Shown: positions 10,380 through 25,271 of the stretch, in pieces
How positions within the stretch are numbered: position 1 is the first letter of the stretch
Layout of the letters: each line of letters opens with the position of its first letter
The notes under the pieces: generated by a model
What the model was told of the DNA's origin: nothing
What the model saw: only the letters and a program-made list of their open reading frames with translations
Databases searched by the model: none
Assembly (NCBI GenBank): GCA_027600665.1
Contig: JADGJL010000016.1
Coordinates: 37,241 to 101,240 of the forward strand
DNA from: Irineochytrium annulatum
Lineage: Eukaryota > Chytridiomycota > Chytridiomycetes > Chytridiales > Chytridiaceae
DNA length: 64,000 nucleotides
Direction: 5' to 3'
Made by a program: the position numbers and the translations under genes

Positions 10380-12833
10380 ATGCCTCTAGCCGCCCTGGGG
10401 GCGCTAGTCACCGCCTTCCACACCATCTACGAGGCTGTGGTTCAGAAAAAGGTCAACGAGAAGACCCTGGTGCTGCTCAAGGTGCGTTTTGGGCTTCTTG
10501 ATCTCGGCTGGTGCATCATCTGATTCCTTGTTGCCAACAGGATCGGGTTCAGATCCTGGAGAAGTCCATCAACCAAGTTGCCACGGAGTCCAAGGCAATC
10601 CAGCAGGTCTTCCAGGCCTTCCAGGAGCTGGTTCGAAGGTTCGAGGCCGCAATCCAGTCGGCCATCGTCCTTCTGGAGCAGCAGCAGAACTGCTTTCAGC
10701 TTTGCAAGTACCTGAATTGGCGCAGGCACTCGGAGGCGCTCGCGATGTGCTATCGTGAGTTGGAGGTATGCATGACCACTCATTTGATTATCCGGATCGG
10801 TTTTTTTGTAATTCTTTTGCGTGCTTGCGCAGGGCTGCATAAACGACTTGAACGTGATCATTTCCATGAAGACATACGCCAACTCTGTGCAGTCGGCCGA
10901 CACCGCGAACAACGTCAGGCAAACGCTGGCGATGGTGAACAACCTTGGCCTCAACCTCGCCCAGGCGCAAGCCGCCGACCGGAAGGTTAACGAAGCGCAG
11001 TACCGGGACATTGTCGCGCGGACGGAGGAGCAGGCGGCAAAGAACGCTGCCTTCTTTCAAAGGACAAACGCGAAGCTAGATGGCATCCGTGGCGACTTGC
11101 ACGCCGTGGGCGGGCAGGTTGACCGGTTGGGCAACCGCATAAATGCCGTGGATCAGAAGCTCGGACAGATGGACGGGCGGCTTGGCAGGATCGACAATGG
11201 CGTTAACGAACTCAACAACAAGATGGACGGCCTTGCGGTTAATGTTGCGAACGGGATGAACGACCTTCACGGCCACATGGACCACCTCGGCAAGCATCAG
11301 GAGTTGGCCTTCGCGGAGGTTCACGCGCACCTGAATGACGATGCGGATAGGACGCGGAAGGAGCTGGAGAAGATGCTCCTGGAGTTGAAGAGGGCCGGAA
11401 ATCAGGCGAAGCTGCTGCCACCTCTTGAAACCATCCACCCGGAGCAAGTCTTGGGCGAGTTGGAGCTCCTTTGCCCACGGCCACGGCAGAACATCTTCCG
11501 CATCACGATGAAGCGGAACAATACCGATGTCCGGTGCATTTTCAAGGCGATCAAGCCGGGCGCCATGCAAGAGATCCGACCGCAGGATCTCGCCCGCAGT
11601 GAGGCGGAGAGGCTCGCCCTGCTGAAGTTGACGTTCTCGCCTTACTTCCCGGATATTATCGGGAGTTTCCGCTACAACCCGTTCACCACCGGCTTCATCA
11701 CCGAAGGAGTCTGGTTTCATGCTGCGGACGAGCGGGCCATGACACTCCGCGAGTACCTGCAGGCCCACATCGTCGAGTGGTCCGGCCGCATCAGGCTCAT
11801 GCGCCAAGTTGCGTCCGCGGTCGCATTCATGCACTCGAAGACAAACTCGATCGTCCACGGCGGCTTAACGACGCGGGAGATCCTTGTAAGCAGGGACGCG
11901 AAAATGGGCGGCGATTTTATCAAGGTTATCGACTTTGACAAGGCCCTTCACGTCGGGGGCCAGAGCGCCATCATGGCCGATATCTCTTTTGATAGGGACG
12001 ACCACCCCTTCGTCGCGCCGGAGCTCTTCTCCAACAATCGCCCCGTCGTCACGTTCGCTTCCGACATCTTCGCCACCGGCACGATCCTCTGGGAGCTCGC
12101 CTGCAACTCCATCCCGTTCGAGCACATCCCCCCAGAGACGCCCATTCGGGACCTCATCGTCAGCGGCGTGCGCGAGCAGATTCCTCGCAACGGTATGAGT
12201 GCTTGCCCTGTCGACGTGGCGGACGCCGTCGCAAGGTGCTGGGAGCCCGTGCCGAGCGCCCGGCCAACGGCCGAAATGCTCGAGGACCAGCTCTTTAACG
12301 TTTACCGCGCGAACGTGGCGTCGACACCGCGCGTTAACGACGACTTTCTCGCGAAGATGGCGGCCGAGCCCGAGATGGTCCGGGTGCTGGGATGGCGGGA
12401 GATGTACCTCAGGGGCCGGATGGGCATGTCGGAGGACGACCTTCGGTGCGTCCGGTACGTGGCGGAGCTGCTGACGCACCCGCAATTCCCGCCGTCGTAT
12501 GGGAGGACACGACAGCAGAGGGTTGACGAGGCCGTCAGGCTGCTCGTGATCGCGGTGGATCAGTACAACGACGGCGGGGCGGCGGAATACCTGGCGTCGA
12601 AGCTCTATGGGGAGAACAAGGCGATGAAGGATCAGTGGATGATGAAGGCGAAGGACCTGTCGCATCCGGCCGCGTCGCTCGCGTGGGCGAAGGACGCATA
12701 CCAGAGGGGAGAGATTTCAAAGGAGAAGTACGTCGCGACGTACAATATGGTGAAAGAGCTCAACGACTTCAAGACGAGCTCGATGCAGAAGAGGATGGAG
12801 TCGAGGCGCTCGGAAGCGAGATTTAGTTCATGA
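10380..12833 (+). CDS. MLKL-like pseudokinase with N-terminal helical bundle and Sel1-like tail
   Basis: Model: join(10380..10481,10541..10765,10833..12833), 775 residues. Residues 1-135 form amphipathic helices in the pattern of the MLKL/HeLo-type four-helix bundle (ALGALVTAFHTIYEAV; VQILEKSINQVATESKAIQQ; CYRELEGCINDLNVII). Residues about 160-300 are a long coiled coil with L/I/V heptads. A TKL-type kinase fold follows (about 310-600) but lacks key residues: HRD is HGG (451-453), the catalytic Asp and the following K and N are missing, and DFG is DFD (476-478). APE (504-506) is kept, and a possible VAIK lysine lies in CIFKAIK (K347). The C-terminal 150 residues resemble Sel1 repeats (AAEYLASKLYG, HPAASLAWAKDAYQRG). 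The order bundle, brace, pseudokinase matches MLKL, a membrane-permeabilising effector of necroptosis. Cell-death function here is inference. Confidence 0.8.
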
Positions 12834-15331
<2,498 letters not shown>

Positions 15332-16525
15332 GGAGATGAGTTATAAGAGTTGGGGGGAGAGACTTTTGCCGATGGGTTTGAAGGCGCCGATGTAAATTAT
15401 ATTCATTTTTGTCTTCTCCATTTTTTCCCCGTCGTGAGTTTTATTTTTAGGGGGGAAATATTCACTCGTTAATTCCTTTTGCATTCGTTTCCTTCGCCTC
15501 CTACACCCACACCAGATATCGTGCTTCTATCTTTGTGTTTTGCCTAAGCCAAGGCTATGTCCTCTTCTATTGCGTTTAATATACTGCAAAATAGAATGCA
15601 AGCTTCCGTGGAATACAAAGGTATTCGATGGCGTGGCACTTACCTCGTCATCTACGTTTTGCAGCACTCATCTGTGGCTTGCGTTCAAACAAGGATTGAT
15701 AACGACGTAGATTGAAGCTGCATTGAAGGCATTGTCAGCGCGGAGGAAAATACATGATCAAGTCGATGCAGACAAATATTATATTACGTCGCAATAATCC
15801 ACAATGTCCAATAAAAGCTTTACTTCTCCATTAAAGAAAACATCCCTCAAAGTTAGAAAACCTTAAGGGGATAAATGTCTCTTAAAACATGGTGAAAGCT
15901 TGTAGAGAAAGTTTACGAAAGTGTACGAAGGAAGCGAAGAAACCGAAGGTAAAAAGATGCTAGGGAATAACGGGGGATGGTAGATACAATCAATAAATAG
16001 TCGAACGAGCGCTTGCAGTTTTACAAATAAATGATCACAGGAAACAATAGGGAGGAAAGCAAGCGACGGGTCGAGATTGTTCGGTACCAGAGTGCTAAGA
16101 GAGTGAGGAGGAAAACAGGAGGGGAGAGTGGGGAGGGTAAAAAGGTCTGCTCATAATAGGGGGGCCAGGTCAACATCGTGTCCTTAGGATCGAGTACAGA
16201 AGGTAGATGGAAACGACAAGGGAAAAATGATCTCTGGGCGCGGGAGCATAGGCCCCCGGCCCTTATAAATACTGCACGTGCTGAAATGCACGGCTAACGG
16301 TAGGCACTAAAAAGAAATACACATTGACGGAAAAAAGAGGAGAAAAAAAAAGTCTGATACAGAGAAGAAACCGAAACAAAAACCAATGATCGCGCCGAGA
16401 AGTATTGAGATAAATAGGTAGTGGAGGGTCTTGCGTGAAAGAAGAAAAACGCCAAAAAATAAACCGCCGACATATCCATTATAAAATCCAATATCAAAAT
16501 ACCTCATACGAAACCCCGGAGGTGA
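15332..16525. other. convergent intergenic region
   Basis: Between the 3' ends of homocitrate synthase (+) and the Ser/Pro/Gln-rich gene (-). AT-rich, with several A-rich runs (for example 16332-16350). No gene seen. Confidence 0.5.
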
Positions 16526-18356
16526 TTACCAAAAAAATTGGGTCTGGTTGTTTGCCGACAGCAGCAGTGACGGATTCACTTAAAAAGGGGAAAGCGGGTC
16601 AGCAAGTTAAACAAATGGTGAACTACAAAGTAGATCCACTCACTCAAATCAGCGCTATCAAACAGTCCATCCTTCTGCCCCGGGGACGGCGGCGGCGATT
16701 GCAGGTTCAGCGGCCCGGCCTTCGACGACGAACCCGCCAGCGCACTCTCTCCCTCCTTCGCTAGCCTCGCCCTCGGCGGCGTTGGGTAAGCCCCGGCACC
16801 CTTCCCATCTCCGGCAACCCCAAACACCGGGTTCTCAGCCCCCTCGCCCATGATCGCGTCCTCCAAACCCTCCGTAGCGCCGTAGTTCGCAAACCCAACC
16901 ATCCCACCGTCGACCGCTCCAAACGCGCCGGCGCGCCACGGGTCTGCAGAGACCGCAGCGGAGGCAGCGTCCAGGTCAACGAGGTGCGTGAAGTCCATGA
17001 GCGCCCCTCGCATGCGCTCGTCCTCGGCCTGGTCCACGGCCGCGCACGACGCCGCCGCGAGGGCCTCCAGCTCGGCGCTGAGCGGGTCCGGAGAGTGGTC
17101 CATACACATGGGGTCGTCCATCGTGACGGGTACGGCGGGCTGCTGGCGCTGCTGCTGCTGCTGCTGCTGCGGCGTGGACATGGGTGTGGGCTGGGAGAAG
17201 GGGTCCATGAACTGGGACGAGAGTGATGAGAGCGTGAAGAAATCTCCAGCGGGGACGAGGAGCGGCTGCTGCTGCGGGTGCTGTTGCTGGTGGTCGGGGC
17301 AGCCTGTCATGTCGACGGCGTGCGCCGGCGGAGGTTGCGTCAAGGTCTGCGTGGCCGACATTGGCGGCGTGATCGGGCTCATGGGACCGCGTGGTTCGGC
17401 CGGCTCGCCAACGCGGAGGTTAAGCGACATGCGCGCGGCCTGGAGTGCGAGGTCGAGCGCCGTCGAGGTTGGAATCGCGCCGTCGGGGCTTACGGCGTGC
17501 AATGGCGACGTCGGGTGCGACATCGACGAAGGCGGCGGCGAGGAAGCGAGTCCGACGAGCGGGCTCAGATCCGGCAGGCTCGCCCTCCTCCTCGCGCTGC
17601 ATCCCATGACCGTGTCAAGCGCGGACCTGTACCGCTGCACCGATGCCTCCGAGGGCACCCGCTCATTTCCAGTGCTCCGGGCCACGACGGCGCCGTCCGG
17701 TATCGCGCGGCTCGTTTCTGCGCCGGGGACGATGGTGAGGCGTCCTGAGGACATCATACGCGGGTTGTGGATGCGATGGGCGACGGCGCCGGCGTGCTGC
17801 CTCGAGGACGGGGGATTCGCGCCGGACGAAGCCGAGGACGGGGAGCAAGGGGTGATAGGCTCGAGGTGGTTTTGTTGGAGGAACGAGGCGGATGCCGCGG
17901 GGGTCGGCGATGGTGAGACCTGTCGTTGGAGCGGGGAATTAGAGACGGAAGCTTTTGGTTGGAGTGCTTGGACAAACCTCTTTGAATAGTGCGGACTTCC
18001 TGGCCGACCCTGCGCCAGCGGCCGCGTGGGCCCTCGCCGCGTCACGTTCCTTAGTAGCGCGAGGGTGGTTAGAACGGAGAGCGCTCAGTAATGGGCCGCA
18101 GTCCACTCACCAGCGGGCTCAACATGGCCGAGTACCCCTGCTGTCGCGCGTACACATTTGCGGGCCGGGCGCCGGCGGCATTGACAGCGGTGGAGAGACC
18201 GGCCGCGACGGCAGCGGTTGCTGACTTGGCGGCATTCCTGCGGTGGTGCTGCAGGAGCGCGAGGTTGGGGATTACGATGGGTGGCGGCAGCGGTGGGATG
18301 ATGGAGATGGGCGGGTTCAGGTGCGAAAGCGTCGGTTGGGACCTGGCAGCTGTCAT
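16526..18356 (-). CDS. Ser/Pro/Gln-rich low-complexity protein, possible transcriptional regulator
   Basis: Model: complement(join(16526..16578,16644..17919,17978..18049,18111..18356)), 548 residues. Almost all of it is low complexity: Pro- and Ser-rich stretches, a poly-Gln run (TPQQQQQQQQRQQ), a basic patch (SARRRASLP) and an acidic, Ala/Gly-rich C-terminal third. No DNA-binding domain, catalytic motif or membrane segment is recognised. The four exons were joined by frame; the 72-base second exon and the 53-base last exon are less certain than the main one. The composition resembles fungal transcriptional coregulators, which is a weak argument. Upstream exons cannot be excluded. Confidence 0.6.
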
Positions 18357-19407
18357 GGCCGGTCTCGACGGGCGGGGTGCGAAGCGAGGTGAGTCTGTCG
18401 AGACGCCGGCAGCGACGAGGAAGGGAGAGGGTTGGAATAGAGTTTGGCAGGCCTGTGAAGAAGACGAGGGGAGAGATGATCTTGGGGGAGGAACGAGCTA
18501 ACCGGGGTCCTGGTCCTGGCCTCGCGTAGAATCGATTCAGGCCGTCAGTCCTCCGCGACCAGGGTGAAGTCCGCTCACCAGCGCGAGTCGGAGTCAAGCT
18601 TCCACACCCCTTTTCGTCGCGCTGTCTAAGCTGCTGGTTGCTGACATGCTAACACCGCTGACATCGCATGGCTGCAGGGCTGCTCTCTGAAGGCCTCTTC
18701 GACGATATACTGGTCCGCCACTTCACGAAGTCCCAGCGCTACACGTAGCCGAAAAGAAATGGACTTTATTCGGTCACCCTGTATGGGTCAACCGCTTCCA
18801 TCGGCATCGCCATCGACGTTGGCCATCCGCTGCCTCTCCGTGCATTGAGAGGCGCATGGACTCGTCGGTAGCTCAGGCTCAACAGTGGCTCAAAGGACGA
18901 AGTGGGCTCAACAGTGGCTCAAAGGACGAAGCGGGGCTGGCCATCCCTTGACGAACACGCTCTCGCCATCCAGGCTGCATCTCGTTCCATCCTTTTCATG
19001 CAAAGAATGAACGATGGCTGATTGCCGAGACTCATTTGCAAACGGGGTGGCCGGCGAATGGGAGTTTGGAGACCATCCTGTATTGTAATTCCAGTCGCAA
19101 CTGCGTAATCGCACGGACGTGCAGACGGACGCTGCCTGTTTCCCGTTTACCGGTCGCTGTTGGGCCTTCACTACTCCAGAAGCTCGTGGTCTTCTGTACT
19201 TGAGGCACGGGACTGCAAGACAGCGAGTCCCCGTCAACCCGCATCCCGCCGGTCCCCAATCGCAACCGCAGCGGGCCTCTCGCCGGGGTCTCTAACCTCC
19301 GTCAGCCCGGGATCCATTGCCAATCCACCATCGTGCGAGACACATCGGCTTTTTCACCCCCTGCCAACGATTGCCTTCCAGGTCCCCGTTAGCAGGCAGC
19401 AACCGTG
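18357..19407. other. divergent intergenic region
   Basis: About 1 kb between two divergent genes, presumably with both promoters. It contains a 29-base tandem duplication (18876-18933). No coding signal recognised. Confidence 0.5.
18876..18933. repeat. 29-base tandem duplication
   Basis: Bases 18876-18904 are repeated at 18905-18933 with one mismatch. Each unit itself contains two copies of ggctcaa. Confidence 0.9.
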
Positions 19408-22400
19408 ATGGAGTCCCACCACGATCATCGATACCAGCCGCAACAGCAACAGCAGCGGTATGAGGACGGGAACGAACAGGACGACGGCGACCTGGACCCG
19501 GAAGTGACCTTGGACTCCGTGATCGGCGAGCGGGACGAGCTTCGGGCACAGAACGAGAACCTCTGGAAGATCATCGAGCGCCAGCGGACGATCATTCACG
19601 AGCTGAAGGCCCAGCTCGGGAAGTTCCAGGCCGCCCCGACCTCGCCCAGCGTTGCGATCTCGGGAGGTGGCGTTGATTCCAGCCCGCCGTCCCCGCGCCA
19701 GTACCCTCATCCGCACAAGCCGAGGTCAACGTCCGTCAACCGGGAGCGGGAGGACTCCCGCGAGCGATCGCACTCCGAAGCACATACGCATCATGGTACC
19801 AGCTCGCCCCACCATCATCAGAACCAGCCTTCTGTCGGCACGAACTTGGCCTCGACGCCAAATGACACCCCTCCTGCGGATGAGGAGTACATGCCGCCGA
19901 CACCATCCTCCTCGTCCGCCCAGCCTCCGCCACCAAGGCGGCCCGACCGCCAACAGTCCAATTCGCCCTATCACCACCAGCAGCAGCAGCGTCAGGCCCC
20001 ACCACGGAAGCAGTCTGATCCGGATCACGCTCGTAGCGTCAGCCGTGTGACGCCGGACCCGGACAGCGATACTCAGGGCTACCGGTCCCCACCCATGCCG
20101 ATCCACGCCCGCTCGACGTCCATTACGGAGATGGAAAGTCCCGCGGAGGCGGCGTCGGAGACCACGCCGGAGCTCGACCCCGCGCCGCCGGCTCCGCCAC
20201 AGCAACAGCAAGGCGGTGGTTCGAGGCAGAACCAGCAACAACCGCCGCCTCTTTCTGTCTCGATGAACCAGTGGTCGAAGCCATCACTTTACGGCGGCGC
20301 TCCGATGTCTTCGCAGCAGATACATCAGCTTCAAGTCCAATATCAGCAGCCGGGCTTCCAGTCGCCGTCGCCGCAGCTGAACCCGCAGCACCCGGACGCA
20401 ACATACGAGCCTCAACAGCAACAGCAGCAGGACGTCCAGCAGCTGGCACAGACCCAGCCGGCGCCGCCGCATCAGTCGTGGCAGCAGGACGGCTCGAGCA
20501 GCGACGGGCAGCAGCAGCAACAACACCACCAACTGCAGCGTCAACATTCGAACCCGAGTCATGGACATCAACAGCAGCCGCACGGGACGCCGTCGAACGC
20601 GCCAGGCGATATGGGACACGCTGAGCAGCAGAGACACCAGCCGCAGCAACCGTGGAACCAACCAACGAAGATCCCGTCGGACGAACAGCAGCAGCAGCCG
20701 TGGTTGCAGCCGACGACGCTTGACGGACCCGCAGCATCGAATGCTCAGGCCGGCGGTTCCAGCATCCAATCGACATCCGGCGTGCAAATCCACGTGCTGT
20801 CGTCCACGCTCCTGGGCGGCGAGAAGGGCCGGGGTGATATCGTCAGCTTTTCCTTTGGCGTGCGTGGTGGCCAAGCGGGGGCCGGTGGTTGGATAATCGA
20901 GAAAACGTATGCGGACGTCGCCGCGTTGGATCACAAGGTTTGTGTGTGTTTTCCGCCCATTGGGGCATGCTGCCCCGTTGCGAGTGGTTTATTTGTTATC
21001 TTATTTTTCATTTTCCGTTGTTTAGTTAAGGACTACCGTCAACAGGGCCGTTATTGCGAAGGTCGGAAAGCCCCCGGAGCGGTCGCTGTTTACGACGCTA
21101 AACCCCGCGAAGAGCGATCAGCGCAGGGTGAGTTTTTATTTTTCCAAATCCTTTTTTTTGTTTTATTAATTGCTTGTGAAGGTCGCGCTAGAGCTATTCC
21201 TCCAACGGGTTATCGACGTGTTGCCGGATTCAAAGGACGTTATCGAGTTCGTCACGACCAATGTCGCTTCCGGTGCAGGCGGGTTAGGAAACACAAGCGT
21301 TGTTGGAAACGCGACCGCGGGGGCTCCGGCTGGTGGTGCTATGGAGTCAACGGAGAAGTCACCGCCGTCGACAAAGAAGAACAGCGCGATTAAGGAGGGG
21401 TATTTAGTCAAAAAAGGCAAGAACTTTGGAGGGTGGAAGACGCGGTACTTCAAGTGCCGGACGACGGTGCTGGAGTACTACGACTCGTCGGTGAGTGCAT
21501 TTGTGGACTTCAAAAACCCAATTCTGATGATTGGTGTTTAGGGACGCGAGCTTATGGGCTCAATTAGGCTCAAGTGTTGTTTGATTGCCCGAAATGCGAA
21601 CGAGCGCGATGCCAAATCCCACCACTCGTTCACCCTTACCGAATACAAACCAGAAGCTTTCCAGCCACCGATTGGAAGCGCAGACTCGGTCCCGTCCGAA
21701 TCCCGAGTTGTCGCTCGCCATACGTTATCCTCCGAGTCGGACGTAGAACGCGACGACTGGGTCCGCGCGATTTCTGCGCAAATCCTGAAAAACCGGCCCG
21801 GCGCGAGGATTGACCCCACAATATTAAATGCCATCCACCCAATGCCGGAGTTGCCGATGCCCGCGGATTTGCAGCGGTCTGGTTCGCAACAGCAGCATCC
21901 GCAGGCGATGCGGTTCCGGGACAACAGCACCTCCTCGATTCAATCGAACGCGTCCCACAACCAAGGCGGGCAGGAATCGCCGCGCGGGAACGGGTCGACT
22001 GCGTCTGTGCCACAGCACAGGCCAAGTGGCGACCAACAGCAACAACAGCAGCAGCCGCGGAACGTCGGCGAGGCCCAAGCCGCCGCGCTGCAGTACCTCG
22101 CGATCCACAACCCAGCCAACCGCATCGGCTTTGCAAATGGCGCCGCCGGCTCCGGACCACCGAGTCCCGGCCTACCCCACCATCAGCCTCCCTCGCCCGG
22201 TGGCGGCGGTCGAAGCGGCTACGTCGACGACACGGCGCGGATTCTACAACAAAACCCACCGCCCTTAATCACGCGCGAGGTTCAGGAGATGATGAGCGCG
22301 CGCTCACTCGGCGCCAAGCCTTCGGGGAACTTGTCGGGTGGTGACGACCGTCGGAATAAGCGGATGACGACCTTTAACTGGGGCAAGAAGGCCGGTCCGG

Positions 22401-23773
22401 GCGGCGCTCCAGTCGCTGGCGGTGCGGGCCACCCCGGAGGTCCAAACGGCGTCGACGAGGCTCGGCGCGTGGTGTTTGGCGTACCGCTGGATCAGAGCGT
22501 TGCGGTATCACGCGTTAACGATGCGTACGAGCTCCCGAGCGTTGTGTATCGATGCATCGAGTATTTAGATGCGATGCGCGCTTGGGAGGAGGAGGGTATT
22601 TACCGGCTCTCGGGCCTCACGAGCCTGATCCAGCAGCTGAAGGAGCGGTTTAACACCGAGGGGGATGTTGACCTCCTGGGTTCGGGGGAGCCGTATGACG
22701 TGCACGCGATCGCTGGCCTGCTTAAACTGTACCTCCGCGAGCTGCAGACGCAGCAACCGGTCCTGACAAAGCAGCTGCAGTCCGAGTTTGTGCACGTTAC
22801 GGATTTGGCGGACAGAAACGACCGCGTGAACGAGCTGTCGAGGCTAGTGGGGCGGATGCCGCTAGCGAACTACACGTTGCTTAGGGTCGTTATAGCGCAT
22901 TTGATTAAGGTCGTCCAGCGATCCGGTGTGAACAAGATGAGCGTTCGGAACGTTGGGATCGTATTCACGCCGACGCTGGGAGTGCCCGTGGTCGTGCTGA
23001 CGCTCATGATGGCTGAGTACGATACAATCTTTTGCTGGGGCGACCCGGAGCGCGCGAGGATCGCGAGGGAGAGGGAGAGGGAGCGCGAGATAGCGGGGCG
23101 GGAGCAGAGGGAGCAGATGGAGAGGCGGCAGAGGGAGTTTGAGGAGGAGGTTGCGAGCAACGACCGGGAGAGGGAGCGTGAGCAGCAGAACATTAAGATT
23201 TCGATCATGAACGGAGCTGTTGGGGGCGAGACGAGCTGGGAGGGGAACGCCGGATCCGCGCCAGCGGTAATGATTATGGGGGAGAATGGGTCGGAGGTTT
23301 TGGACGAGGAGGCGGCCAGGAGGGAGAGGAAGAGCAGGGCTAGAAGGAGTATGGTAGCGCCTGGGACTCTCGGCGTGACGGGCCTGAAGGAACCGGGGAA
23401 CGAGAAATCGAGTAGGCCAAACAACCGGAACAGCTTCGTGAACATGGCGACGTGGGTTTTATATTTCCCCTTTCGTTTCGCGTAACTTTTTAACACCTTT
23501 TTCAGCGTCCAACCCTCTCGGCCTGATACGCCAGAGGAGTCTGACATGCTGGACATGTATGACGGGAGCGCGGGGCGGCCAGAGCATCGTGGTGGGACGG
23601 GAGGGGGCCATGACGGGGAGGTGATGGTAGAGGAGGCGGAGGTCCCGAATTACCGGCTTTCGCGGATGAGCGCCTATTTCGCGAGGTATGATAAAGGAGG
23701 CAACGATGGCGGAGGTGGAGACAGTGGTGAGGGGGAAGATCAACGGGATGAGAATGGGTTGGACTGGGGGTGA
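19408..23773 (+). CDS. BEM3: PX-PH-RhoGAP protein, Bem3-like Rho/Cdc42 GTPase activator
   Basis: Model: join(19408..20937,21026..21127,21182..21490,21542..23451,23506..23773), 1,372 residues. Order: an N-terminal short coiled coil (about 40-80, GERDELRAQNENLWKIIERQ), a long Gln/Pro/Ser-rich linker, a PX domain split over three exons (about 450-590), a PH domain (from residue 613, IKEGYLVKKGKNFGGWKTRYF, ending near DDWVRAISAQI), another Gln-rich linker, and a RhoGAP domain (about 955-1155) with the arginine finger in EEGIYRLSG (R1002). The tail is a charged coiled coil (about 1160-1210). The PX-PH-RhoGAP order is that of yeast Bem3, which stimulates GTP hydrolysis by Cdc42 and is targeted to polarised membranes. 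The two lipid-binding domains fit that location. Confidence 0.9.
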
Positions 23774-24393
23774 GGGCTTACAATTTGATGAGAGTTTGAT
23801 TCACTGTTTTGGGCCTGGTTTTTTTATTTTTTTATTTTTCTTTTTCGTTCCTTTTTCGTTTGTGCCTTTCTTATTGGTTTGATGATAACTATATTTTTGC
23901 ATACGATTTTGCTTAAAAATATCCCATTACGAACGCTAGTCTTGCGTTTTGTACGCCTTTGCGCCGATATGCGGATTCGTTTCGTTCATACTCCTCGATC
24001 TCTTACTTGTGTGTGAATCCAAAATTGTATTCTCCACGTTCATTTACGTCTTCCACCTCCTGTAGCTATTGTTGTCGTGGTATATTTATGATCGGTCGAT
24101 AGCAGGAACGCAGTATCTTCTGGGAACTATCCGGAGCTGAATGACTTGCCCCTCAATGACGCCTGCCTCATTCACACAAGAAAGGCAAACTTCAATCTTT
24201 GTTGGTAAAATAAAAAAAATCGAAGAGGAGAACAAATTAATGAGGCAGATGTTGTCTAAAAGCTCCATCGTGATGGCGGTTGACTTCAAATTGGGAGGGG
24301 TTGACTGTGATGCATTTATTGTTTAAGGCTTCAACCGCTTGCAAATACGAAGGTAGGGTAGGGAAGACAGGACAGAGATGCAGACATGGCCGT
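23774..24393. other. convergent intergenic region
   Basis: Between the 3' ends of the RhoGAP gene (+) and the NDUFA4-like gene (-). A long T-rich tract (23817-23860) follows the RhoGAP stop. No gene seen. Confidence 0.5.
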
Positions 24394-24816
24394 TTAAAGC
24401 GTCGTCCGAGTCCACCGCCCAGCGAAGCGGCCGTTAGGATCGTGAATTTTTGTCGTCATGCCCTGCTCGACGGTGAGGGCAGGGGCGGAGTGACGCGTGC
24501 TTCGGGTCCACGCGACGTCGGGGCCGCGGGCGAGACGGACGAGGTACCATGAGGCGCTGGATGAAGGTCAGAGGGCGACACGTCACGCAAAAAAAGCAAA
24601 GAAAGGAATATGTGCTCACCCGCCGACGGCGACGGCCATGATACCGAAGAGCGGGTAGACGCCTGTGAGGAAAGAAAGAATGGTCAGTACATCTAGTATC
24701 GCGGACCGTCAGCGACGACGGTGGAGGAGCGGGTCCATATGGCAATCCAGCATCCCCGGCCCCATCGCAGTCGGTCGAAGGGGACGCTCACCGGAGGGAA
24801 AGTAGTTGCGAGGCAT
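24394..24816 (-). CDS. NDUFA4/MLRQ-like small respiratory-chain subunit
   Basis: Model: complement(join(24394..24556,24620..24662,24792..24816)), 76 residues from three very short exons. The protein starts MPRNYFPSGVYPLFGI, has a single transmembrane helix (about YPLFGIMAVAVGGASWYLV), then RLARGPDVAW and a short tail with IHDPNGRF. This is the MLRQ/NDUFA4 pattern: a small inner-mitochondrial-membrane protein first assigned to complex I and later to cytochrome c oxidase. No cleavable presequence is seen, as usual for the family. The first exon codes for only eight residues plus one base. Confidence 0.85.
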
Positions 24817-25271
24817 GTTGCGGGGTGGGCTGGTGGATGCGATGCGAGTTGATGGGAGTTGATGGGAGTTCTCGAGCTGACTTGGATTCTGCGATGACGT
24901 TCCGGAACTCCCCGGGCTTCACATACGTCACCGCCTGTAAAAAAAAATTTAACCCACTTCGCCGTTATACTTCTTACATCATCGCTTTCAAGTTGCAGAG
25001 TTGCAGACTTGGATGCTACTCTGGAAAATAGCAATTGCAAGTGCATACGCTTCACGTTTCTCAAGAGTACCTGAACATCAGGTATGTTGCAATCTTAAAG
25101 TACCTGCAGCAAACAATGAATAAGAGAATTATAGAAGGATTAGGCGCTATAGCATACTTAAGCTACCATTTATGGATAAGGTGCATGTAATATGAAGTCT
25201 TAACTAATCAATACGAAGGAAAAATTGTGTGCACTCCAATACACCATATCGCGCCCGTGAATGGCATCACT
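24817..25271 (-). other. intergenic, promoter region of the NDUFA4-like gene
   Basis: About 450 bases between two minus-strand genes; AT-rich from 24930 to 25250. No gene seen. Confidence 0.5.

Noticed and set aside
17139..17175. CAG/CTG trinucleotide run as a separate repeat element
   Set aside because: It encodes the poly-Gln stretch of the Ser/Pro/Gln-rich protein and needs no separate explanation.
24434..25064. Longer minus-strand open frames over the NDUFA4-like gene
   Set aside because: They run through its introns in other frames. The three-exon model restores a complete small family member.
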